The notes beneath the pieces were generated by a model, which saw nothing but the letters and a program-made list of their open reading frames with translations, did not search any database and was not told the DNA's origin. This document shows positions 7,043-13,126 of a stretch of DNA of 13,726 nt, one piece after another. The first letter of the stretch is position 1; each line of letters starts with the position of its first letter. Source of the stretch: Caulobacteraceae bacterium (GTDB lineage: Bacteria > Pseudomonadota > Alphaproteobacteria > Caulobacterales > Caulobacteraceae); assembly GCA_030151985.1 (NCBI GenBank), contig JASLDZ010000424.1:1-13726 (forward strand). Reading direction: 5' to 3'. The translations under genes were made by a program, and so were the position numbers.

Positions 7043-7050
7043 GCTATAGC
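7043..7050 (+). promoter_or_regulatory. Candidate -10 element of the dihydroorotase gene
   Basis: GCTATAGC matches the Caulobacter-type -10 consensus GCTANAWC at 7 of 8 positions. Only 8 bases separate it from the ATG at 7059, which would place transcription start at or very near the start codon. No Shine-Dalgarno is present in TCCCTCTC, which fits a leaderless mRNA. No good -35 box was found. Confidence 0.4.
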
Positions 7051-7058
7051 TCCCTCTC

Positions 7059-8399
7059 ATGAGCCAAACCTTCGACCTGATCGTGCGCGGCGGCGAGGTG
7101 GCGAACCACGCCGGGCGGGGGTTCGCCGACATCGGCGTCCGCGCGGGCCGCATCGCCGCCATCGGCGACCTCGCCCAGGCGCATGCGGGCGAGACCTTCG
7201 ACGCGACCGGCCTTACCGTGCTCCCCGGCGTGATCGACACCCAGGTGCACTTCCGCGAGCCGGGGCTGGAGTGGAAGGAGGACTTAGCGACTGGCGGGCG
7301 CTCCGCCGTGCTGGGCGGCGTCACCGCGGTGTTCGAGATGCCCAACACCTCGCCGCCCACCACCGATCCGGACGCGCTCGCTGACAAGCTGGCTCGCGCC
7401 AAGGGGCGGATGGACTGCGACCACGCCTTCTACGTCGGCGGCACGCACGAGAACGCCCAGTGGCTGGGCGAGCTGGAGCGGCTGCCCGGCTGCTGCGGGA
7501 TCAAGGTGTTCATGGGCTCGTCCACCGGCTCGCTGCTGGTGGCCGACGACGAGGGCGTGGCCGACATCCTCAAGCACATCCACCGCCGCGCCGCCTTCCA
7601 CAGCGAGGACGAGTACCGGCTGGCCGAGCGCAAGAGCCTGGCGCGCACGGGCGACTGGACCAGCCATCCCGAGGTGCGCGACGTCGAGACCGCGATGCGC
7701 TGCACCGAGCGGCTGGTGCGGATCGCCACCCGGCTGGGCAAGCGCATCCACGTGCTGCACGTCACCACCGCCGAGGAGATGGCCTTCCTCAGCGCGCACA
7801 AGGACGTGGCCTCGGTCGAGACCACGCCCCAGCACCTGACGCTGACCGCGCCCGAGGCCTACGAGCGGCTGAAGGGCTACGCCCAGATGAACCCGCCGAT
7901 CCGCGAGTCCCGCCACCGCGCCGCGCTCTGGTCCGAAGGAATCGCGGGCGGGGTGGTGGACGTCATCGGCTCGGACCACGCGCCGCACACGGCCGAGGAG
8001 AAGGCTCGCCCCTACCCCGCCTCCCCGTCGGGCATGCCGGGGGTGCAGACGCTGGTGCCCATCCTGCTCACCCACGTGGCGCAGGGGCGGATGACGCTGG
8101 AGCGCTTCGTCGACCTGACCAGCCACGGCGCGCAGCGGCTGTTCGGGCTGGCGGACAAGGGCCGGATCGCCGAGGGGATGCACGCCGACCTGACGGTGGT
8201 GGACCTGAAGGCGAAACGCACCATCACCCACGACCAGCAGGCCACCCGCGCCGGCTGGACTCCGTTCGACGGCTTCGAGGCGGAAGGCTGGCCGATGGCC
8301 ACGCTGATCCGCGGCCGGGTGGTGATGCGCGACGGGGAGGTGGTGGCGGCCGGCCGCGGCGAGCCCGTGCGATTTCAGGAGACGCTGGTACCGGGCTAA
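7059..8399 (+). CDS. pyrC: Dihydroorotase, type I (amidohydrolase superfamily), predicted active
   Basis: A 446-residue zinc amidohydrolase predicted to close N-carbamoyl-L-aspartate to L-dihydroorotate, the third step of pyrimidine synthesis, in the cytosol. The first metal motif reads DTQVHFREPG (Q62, H64, R66), so Gln replaces the first His of the usual HxH. The other catalytic residues are present: K149 in GIKVFMGSS (the lysine normally carboxylated to bridge the metals), H181 in AFHSEDE, H234 in LHVTT, and D306 in GSDHAPH. The MPNTSP signature at about residues 94-99 is typical of dihydroorotases and separates it from allantoinase and hydantoinase. The start ATG has no ribosome site and may be leaderless. 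It converges on pyrB-pyrC', whose PyrC' is dead, so this is a good candidate for the working enzyme. Another amidohydrolase activity is possible but less likely. Confidence 0.88.
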   Translation: MSQTFDLIVRGGEVANHAGRGFADIGVRAGRIAAIGDLAQAHAGETFDATGLTVLPGVIDTQVHFREPGLEWKEDLATGGRSAVLGGVTAVFEMPNTSPPTTDPDALADKLARAKGRMDCDHAFYVGGTHENAQWLGELERLPGCCGIKVFMGSSTGSLLVADDEGVADILKHIHRRAAFHSEDEYRLAERKSLARTGDWTSHPEVRDVETAMRCTERLVRIATRLGKRIHVLHVTTAEEMAFLSAHKDVASVETTPQHLTLTAPEAYERLKGYAQMNPPIRESRHRAALWSEGIAGGVVDVIGSDHAPHTAEEKARPYPASPSGMPGVQTLVPILLTHVAQGRMTLERFVDLTSHGAQRLFGLADKGRIAEGMHADLTVVDLKAKRTITHDQQATRAGWTPFDGFEAEGWPMATLIRGRVVMRDGEVVAAGRGEPVRFQETLVPG

Positions 8400-8408
8400 C
8401 CCCACTCC

Positions 8409-8504
8409 CCGCTCATTCCCGCGCATGCGGGAACCCAGACTTTCTTCAGCGATCGCGAAACCGAGCAAGCAAGCCTGGGTCCCCGCATGCGCGGGGATGA
8501 GCGG
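8409..8504. repeat. Paired-palindrome (REP-doublet-like) element between convergent genes
   Basis: Two arms of 30 bases, 8409-8438 and 8475-8504, are near-perfect reverse complements. Each arm contains its own hairpin: TTCCCGC/GCGGGAA around GCAT (8416-8433) and TCCCCGC/GCGGGGA around ATGC (8480-8497). A 36-base centre separates them. CATTCCCGCGCATGCGGGAACCCAG-type sequences occur as dispersed intergenic elements in many proteobacteria, usually as such inverted pairs. Its place between two convergent 3' ends suits a terminator for both. No open reading frame or target-site duplication is evident. Confidence 0.75.
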
Positions 8505-8519
8505 ATCATGGGTTGAGGC

Positions 8520-9812
8520 TCAGCCTCCCGCCACCACCCGCCCGTCCACCATCGTCATCCGCACCGCCCCCTGCAGCCGCCGCCCGTCGAAGGGGGAGTT
8601 CTTGGACTTGGACAACAGCCGCTCGGCGTCGATGAGGCGGGGCGCCTCCAGATCCACCAGGATCAGGTCGGCGGGGGCGCCCTTCGCCAGCCGCCCGCAC
8701 GGCAGGCCCAGGAGGTCGGCGGGGGCGCTGGTCACCGCCTTCAGCAGCGGCAGGAGCGGGGCCTGGCCGTCGAGGTGAAGCGAGATCAGCGCGGGCAGCA
8801 GCGTCTCCAGCCCCACCGCGCCGGGCGAGGCCTCGGCGAACGGCAGCCGCTTCTCCTCCGCGGGCTGGGGCGTGTGGGCGCTTGTGACGATCTCCACCAG
8901 CCCTGACGCCACCGCCTCCAGCAGCGCCGCCCGGTTCGCCTCCGCCCGCAGCGGCGGGTCCAGGCGGTAGAAGGTGCGGTAGTCGCCGATGTCCAGCTCG
9001 TTGAAGCTGAGCGCGTTGATCGAGGCGCTCGCCGCGACGCGCACGCCCCGATCGCGAGCGGCGGCGAGGCGGGCGCAGGCGTCGGCGGTGGTGATCTGGT
9101 CGACCAGGAGGCGCGCGCCGGTCAGCTCGGCCAGCGCCAAGTCGCGCTCCAGCATGATCCGCTCGGCCAACGCAGGGGCGGCGGGAAGGCCGAGGCGCGC
9201 GGCGAACTCCCCGTCGGTGGCGACCGCGCCGGCGGTGAGCGAGGGGTCGTTCGGCCGGTGGGAGACCACCGCGTCGAAGGCGCGGGCGTAGGTAAGCACC
9301 CGGCGGAACACCCGGCTGTCGGCGATCGGGCGGTCCGCGTCGGTGACGTAGGCGCAGCCGGCCTCCCGCATCAGCCCGATCTCGGCCAGCTGCGCGCCCT
9401 CGCACCCGCGCGTGGCGGCGCCGGCCACCAGCACGTGCACGAGGTCGAGGTCGCGGGCGCGGCGGGTGATGAAGTCCACCATCGCCGGATCGTCGATCGC
9501 GGGCGCGGTGTCGGGCTGGACGACCACGGTGGTGACGCCGCCCGCCGCGGCGGCGCGGGCGGCGGACTTCAGCGTCTCCTTGGGCTCGGCGCCGGGCTCG
9601 CCCGTCTTCACCCGCAGGTCGACGAGGCCGGGCATGAGCACGAGGCCCAACGCGTCGCGCCGCTCGACGTCGGGCGAGAGCGCGCCGAGGTCGCCGCCGA
9701 ACGCGACGTCGGCGATCACGCCCTCGACCACGAGCAAGCTCCCCGGCCCATCGCGGCCGGTGGCGGGGTCGATCAGGCGCGCACCTTCGAAGGCGATCGG
9801 GCGCGGGCTCAT
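8520..9812 (-). CDS. pyrC': Dihydroorotase-like protein without catalytic residues (PyrC'), partner of aspartate carbamoyltransferase
   Basis: A 430-residue amidohydrolase-fold protein predicted to be a structural, non-catalytic partner of PyrB. The metal motif that should read DxHxHxREPG is DLRVKTGEPG, losing both His and the Arg. The SDHAPH motif reads SAHTPQ, and no GIKxF carboxylated-lysine segment is present. The rest of the fold is intact, including GLVLMPGLVDL, GGVTTVVVQPDTAP, PAEEKRLPFAEASPGAVGLETLLP and the C-terminal ADLILVDL. This pattern matches PyrC' of Pseudomonas, which is needed for assembly of active aspartate carbamoyltransferase. Its ATG (9810-9812) overlaps the pyrB stop as ATGA, so translation is probably coupled. 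The gene is not decayed: no frameshift or stop, and codon usage matches its neighbours. It ends convergent to the predicted active dihydroorotase. Confidence 0.9.
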   Translation of the reverse strand: MSPRPIAFEGARLIDPATGRDGPGSLLVVEGVIADVAFGGDLGALSPDVERRDALGLVLMPGLVDLRVKTGEPGAEPKETLKSAARAAAAGGVTTVVVQPDTAPAIDDPAMVDFITRRARDLDLVHVLVAGAATRGCEGAQLAEIGLMREAGCAYVTDADRPIADSRVFRRVLTYARAFDAVVSHRPNDPSLTAGAVATDGEFAARLGLPAAPALAERIMLERDLALAELTGARLLVDQITTADACARLAAARDRGVRVAASASINALSFNELDIGDYRTFYRLDPPLRAEANRAALLEAVASGLVEIVTSAHTPQPAEEKRLPFAEASPGAVGLETLLPALISLHLDGQAPLLPLLKAVTSAPADLLGLPCGRLAKGAPADLILVDLEAPRLIDAERLLSKSKNSPFDGRRLQGAVRMTMVDGRVVAGG

Positions 9813-10801
9813 GCCAAGGCCCCCGCGGCGCGCCGGTGCTCCGCCAGGGCGGCGAGCACAGCCATGCGCACCGCCACGCCCATCTCCACCTGCGTCTGGA
9901 TCAGCGACACCTCCAGGTCGTCGGCGATCTCGGAGTCGATCTCCACGCCGCGGTTCATCGGCCCCGGATGCATGACCTTGGCGCCCGGTTTGGCGTAGCT
10001 CAGCTTCTCGCGGTCCAGGCCGTGGAAGCGGTGGTATTCGCGCGTCGAGGGGATGAAGGCGCCGTCCATCCGCTCCAGCTGCAGGCGCAGCATCATCACC
10101 ACGTCGGCCCCGCGCAGGCCCTCGCGCATGTCGTGGTGGACCTCGCAGCCCCACTCGCGAGCGACGCCGGGGACGAGCGTCGGCGGCCCGACCAGCCGCA
10201 CGCGGGCGCCCAGGAGCTGCAGCAGGTAGACGTTGGAGCGGGCCACCCGGCTGTGGGCGACGTCGCCGCAGATCGCCACCTCCAGCCCCTCCACCGAGCC
10301 GAGCTCGCGCCGCAGCGTCAGCGCGTCGAGCAGCGCCTGGGTCGGGTGCTCGTGGCGGCCGTCGCCCGCGTTGACCACCGCGCACGACACCTTCTGCGAC
10401 AGCAGCGACGCCGCGCCCGAGGCGGAGTGGCGCACGACCAGCAGGTCCGGGCGCATCGCGTTCAGCGTCACCGCCGTGTCGATCAGCGTCTCGCCCTTGG
10501 TCACGCTGGAGGTGCGCGGGCTCATGTTGACCACGTCAGCGCCCAGCCGCTTGGCCGCCATCTCGAAGCTGGCCTGGGTGCGGGTCGAACTCTCGAAGAA
10601 GAGGTTGACCAGGGTGCGGCCGTGCAGGGTGTCGAGCGGCGCGGGCGCGGCGGCGCGGTTCAGGTCGGCGTAGGCGGACGCGAGGTCCAGCAGCCGCTCC
10701 GCCTCGGGCCGCGACAGGCCGTCGACGCCGGTCAGGTGGGGGCGGGAAAAGACGAAGGGACGCGGCGCGGGATCTGACGAGGCGGGGTCGGCGGCGTCCA
10801 T
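9809..10801 (-). CDS. pyrB: Aspartate carbamoyltransferase catalytic subunit
   Basis: A 330-residue cytosolic enzyme that joins carbamoyl phosphate to L-aspartate, the committed step of pyrimidine synthesis. The carbamoyl-phosphate signature FFESSTRTQASFEMA is at about residues 67-81. Further active-site segments are SSVTKGETL (the mobile lysine loop), HEHPTQALLD and MHPGPMNRGVEI. The length is normal for the family. No regulatory pyrI is nearby; the following overlapping pyrC' implies the PyrB-PyrC' hetero-oligomeric class instead. I use the ATG at 10799-10801; the TTG just upstream is a weaker alternative. CCTATAGC lies 10 bases before the ATG and no ribosome site is visible, so the leader may be only a few bases. 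The short N-terminal extension rich in Ala, Asp and Pro is unconserved in appearance. Confidence 0.96.
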   Translation of the reverse strand: MDAADPASSDPAPRPFVFSRPHLTGVDGLSRPEAERLLDLASAYADLNRAAAPAPLDTLHGRTLVNLFFESSTRTQASFEMAAKRLGADVVNMSPRTSSVTKGETLIDTAVTLNAMRPDLLVVRHSASGAASLLSQKVSCAVVNAGDGRHEHPTQALLDALTLRRELGSVEGLEVAICGDVAHSRVARSNVYLLQLLGARVRLVGPPTLVPGVAREWGCEVHHDMREGLRGADVVMMLRLQLERMDGAFIPSTREYHRFHGLDREKLSYAKPGAKVMHPGPMNRGVEIDSEIADDLEVSLIQTQVEMGVAVRMAVLAALAEHRRAAGALA

Positions 10802-10811
10802 CAAGCCGCGA

Positions 10812-10819
10812 GCTATAGG
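10812..10819 (-). promoter_or_regulatory. pyrB: Candidate -10 element of pyrB-pyrC'
   Basis: On the minus strand this reads CCTATAGC and continues TCGCGG, close to the GCTATAGCTC before the convergent dihydroorotase gene. It ends 10 bases before the pyrB ATG, so transcription would begin within a few bases of the start codon. This argues that pyrB has its own promoter and is not only read through from dps. No -35 box is clear. Confidence 0.4.
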
Positions 10820-10827
10820 GGCGGGAG

Positions 10828-10851
10828 GCGCGCCGGTCGAGACCGGCGCGC
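10828..10851 (-). terminator. Perfect 11-bp stem-loop between dps and pyrB
   Basis: GCGCGCCGGTC (10828-10838) and GACCGGCGCGC (10841-10851) are exact reverse complements around GA, starting 12 bases after the dps stop in the direction of transcription. The strong GC stem suits a terminator of dps, but no T tract follows; it is instead followed by the pyrB -10-like box. It could also act as an insulator between the two units. Confidence 0.5.
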
Positions 10852-10863
10852 GCCCGCGAGGCG

Positions 10864-11499
10864 TCAGCCGCCCAGCACCTCGGCGCCGCCCGAGCCGGTC
10901 GGCAGCAGGCGGGTGGCGGCCAGGTGTTCGGCGATGAACCAGACCTGCGCCTCGTGCGTGCGGATCAGGTCGGAGACGATCACGTCGTTGGTGCCGTCGT
11001 CGCCGTAGTCCGCCGCGTCCGACGCCGCCTCGCGCATGAAGGCGAGCGACTTCCGGTGCGCCTCCAGCAGGCGCTGCAGGTTGGACGGCACGTCCTCGCG
11101 GCCCTTGGGCGGGCGCTGCAGCTTGGTGTTCTCGGCCACGTCGTGCGGCGTGGCGTAGCTGATCCCGCCCAGCGCCATGATCCGCTCGGCGATCGTGTCC
11201 ACGGCCTCCGCCTGCTCCTCGTAGTGCTTGTCCAGCAGGAGGTGCAGCGAATAGAAGGTGGCGCCCGAAACCTGCCAGTGCGCCTTCTTGTAGAGGTCTC
11301 GCAGCATCATGGTGTCGGCCAGGATCTGGTTCAGCGCCACGATGCTCTTCTTGCGGGCGTTGTTCTCTAGGGCGAGCGGCAGGTCCTTGACCTCCTCGAA
11401 GTCCTGGATCACGCGCCAGTCCGATTGCAGCGAGGGCTGGGCTTCGTTGGTGTTGGCGGTGCTCTCGGGCGAAGGCTTCTTGGTCGCGGGGCGGGCCAT
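10864..11499 (-). CDS. dps: Dps: DNA-binding protein from starved cells (ferritin-like)
   Basis: A 211-residue ferritin-fold protein that forms a 12-subunit shell, oxidises and stores iron with hydrogen peroxide, and can coat DNA. The inter-subunit ferroxidase residues are complete: H74, H86, D90, D101 and E105 keep the exact spacing of E. coli H51, H63, D67, D78, E82, within AHWQVSG and TFYSLHLLLDKHY ... DTIAERIMALGG. The N-terminal tail of about 50 residues is longer than in E. coli; it starts with the basic MARPATKKPSP, which could bind DNA, but is then acidic and polar. The ATG at 11497-11499 has AAGGAG 6 bases upstream, the best ribosome site in the window, in keeping with an abundant protein. 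It lies 67 bases downstream of selO on the same strand. Confidence 0.94.
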   Translation of the reverse strand: MARPATKKPSPESTANTNEAQPSLQSDWRVIQDFEEVKDLPLALENNARKKSIVALNQILADTMMLRDLYKKAHWQVSGATFYSLHLLLDKHYEEQAEAVDTIAERIMALGGISYATPHDVAENTKLQRPPKGREDVPSNLQRLLEAHRKSLAFMREAASDAADYGDDGTNDVIVSDLIRTHEAQVWFIAEHLAATRLLPTGSGGAEVLGG

Positions 11500-11513
11500 G
11501 GCGTTCTCCTTGC

Positions 11514-11531
11514 GGCGCGCGCGGGCGCGCC
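11514..11531 (-). other. Stem-loop in the selO-dps gap
   Basis: GGCGCGC (11514-11520) and GCGCGCC (11525-11531) pair perfectly around GCGG. It sits 15 bases before the dps start on the minus strand, just upstream of the AAGGAG. It may end part of the selO transcript or fold in the dps leader. The 67-base gap shows no clear promoter. Confidence 0.3.
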
Positions 11532-11566
11532 GGGTCAGCGGCGGGGTTCGCCGTCGGAACGTGGCC

Positions 11567-13033
11567 TCAAGGCGTGGGTTCCGGCCGCTCCGTGGCGATC
11601 GCGTCGGCGAGGCCGAGCGCCTGCCGATAGGCCTCCACCCGCTCGAGCTTCGCCTGGAGCGGCGCCCAATCATCCTCGCCCGCGATCGGCGCCCACAGCG
11701 CCTCCACCTCCTCGATCAGCATCTCCTCGGGTTCGGCGCGCGCGAAGACCGGATGGGACAGGCGGGCGGGAGCGGCGGGCGCGTGGAGGGCCAGCCGCTC
11801 GCGGAACGCGCGGGCGGCGGGCGCGCCGTAGAGGGCCGCTCGGGGGCCGGCGAGCGCGCGCGATTCCGAGGCCGCCCCGCCGAACCAGTCGAAGAACAGC
11901 GGCTCCCAGCGCAGCGCCGCGCCGCCTTCGGCCAGGGCGTCGAAGGTCGCCTGCGCGAGCGCGAGGTCGGCCTCCTCGCCCGCGCTCTCCACGCCCAGCC
12001 GCCGCCGCATCGCCTCGGCCAGGGCGGCGCGGTACGCCGGGCCGTAAGTGTTCAGCGCCGCGACCAGGGCGTCGGAGTCCGCCCCCGCAGCCGCGAAGCA
12101 GGCGGCCAGCTGCTGCAGGTTCCAGAACGCCACCTGCGGCTGGCGGCCGAAGGCGTAGCGGCCGGTCTGGTCGAAATAGGCGGCGGTGAAGGCGGGGTCG
12201 GCGTGCGGCAGGAACCGCCACGGCCCGTAGTCGAAGCTCTCGCCCGTGACGTTCATGTTGTCGGTGTTCATCACGCCGTGGACGAAGCCCGCCGCCATCC
12301 AGCTCGCCACCATCCGGGCGGTGGCCGCGCCGACCGCCTCCAGCAGCGCTGGCGCGCGCGCGGCGGCCCCCTCGATCTCCGCGAGGCGGGGGTGATAGGT
12401 CTCGACGACGTGGTCGATCAGCGCCGCGACCAGGTCCGGCCGCTCGTGATAGGCATGGCGCTGGAAGCTGCCGAACCGCAGGTGGCTCCACGACAGGCGG
12501 GTCAGGACCGCCGAGCGCGTGGGCGACGGCTCGTCGCCCCGCTCCAGCGCCTCTCCCGTCTCGTAGAGCGCGAAGCTCCGGCTGGTGGGGACGCCCAGCG
12601 CCTCCAGCATGGCGGCAGCCAGCACCTCGCGCACGCCGCCCTTCAGCGTCAGCCGCCCGTCGCCGAAGCGCGAGTAGGGCGTCTGCCCCGAACCCTTGGT
12701 CCCGAGGTCGAGCAGGCGGTCCGTTCCGCCCTCGCGCAGCTGGGCGAAGAGGAAGCCGCGGCCGTCGCCGAGTTCGGGGTTGTAGGTCCCGAACTGGTGG
12801 CCGTGATAGCGCATGGCGAGCGGCCCCGGCTGGCTTGGCAGCGGGATGAAGCGGGCGAAGTGCGCCTCCCGCTCCCGCTCGCTCAGCGTGTCCAGGCCGA
12901 CGGTCGCGGCGGCTCGGGCGTTCCAGAAGCGGGGGATGGCCCGCGGGAAATCGGCCGGCTCCACCGGATCGGCGAACTCGGCCCCCAGCCGCGAGAAGGC
13001 GGGGTCGGGGCGGTAGGCGGGCGAGACCGGCAT
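11567..13033 (-). CDS. selO: SelO/YdiU-family protein adenylyltransferase (pseudokinase AMPylase)
   Basis: A 488-residue protein of the SelO family, kinase-like enzymes that bind ATP in a flipped orientation and attach AMP to target proteins, with a role in redox homeostasis. Family signatures are MRYHGHQFGTYNPELGDGR (residues 74-92), DLGTKGSGQTPYSR with the nucleotide-binding K113, GVREVLAAAMLEALGVPT, and MNTDNMN...DYGPW, where D258/N259 and D268 fit the catalytic and metal-binding positions. The start at 13031-13033 is chosen because family similarity begins there; an open frame extends further upstream but runs antisense to nhaA. No cysteine lies near the C-terminus, so the CxxU or CxxC-type redox motif known in some members is absent. 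The C-terminal third looks diverged from the E. coli form. It is followed by dps. Confidence 0.92.
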   Translation of the reverse strand: MPVSPAYRPDPAFSRLGAEFADPVEPADFPRAIPRFWNARAAATVGLDTLSEREREAHFARFIPLPSQPGPLAMRYHGHQFGTYNPELGDGRGFLFAQLREGGTDRLLDLGTKGSGQTPYSRFGDGRLTLKGGVREVLAAAMLEALGVPTSRSFALYETGEALERGDEPSPTRSAVLTRLSWSHLRFGSFQRHAYHERPDLVAALIDHVVETYHPRLAEIEGAAARAPALLEAVGAATARMVASWMAAGFVHGVMNTDNMNVTGESFDYGPWRFLPHADPAFTAAYFDQTGRYAFGRQPQVAFWNLQQLAACFAAAGADSDALVAALNTYGPAYRAALAEAMRRRLGVESAGEEADLALAQATFDALAEGGAALRWEPLFFDWFGGAASESRALAGPRAALYGAPAARAFRERLALHAPAAPARLSHPVFARAEPEEMLIEEVEALWAPIAGEDDWAPLQAKLERVEAYRQALGLADAIATERPEPTP

Positions 13034-13126
13034 GGCCCGCTCGTGCCCCCTGGCGCCGCCTGCGACAAGCGGGCGTCGCACGCGATTGCGGTTTGCATCG
13101 GCGGCGAAAGCCCTTAGCCCTCCGGC
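13034..13126. promoter_or_regulatory. Divergent intergenic region between selO and nhaA
   Basis: 93 bases hold the start signals of two divergent genes. CCTTAGCC at 13112-13119 lies 7 bases before the nhaA ATG, the spacing of a -10 box for a leaderless or near-leaderless message. The same block reads GGCTAAGG on the other strand and could serve selO with a leader of about 70 bases. No ribosome site precedes nhaA; before selO there is only a loose AGGGGG about 13 bases upstream. Confidence 0.35.

Noticed and set aside
8439..8474. A small RNA or short gene in the centre of the paired-palindrome element
   Set aside because: Only 36 bases, no promoter, start or structure beyond the arms.
8520..9812. 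Reading the dead dihydroorotase as a pseudogene
   Set aside because: The frame is intact, full length, coupled to pyrB by ATGA and normal in codon use. PyrC' proteins without catalytic residues are known functional partners of aspartate carbamoyltransferase.
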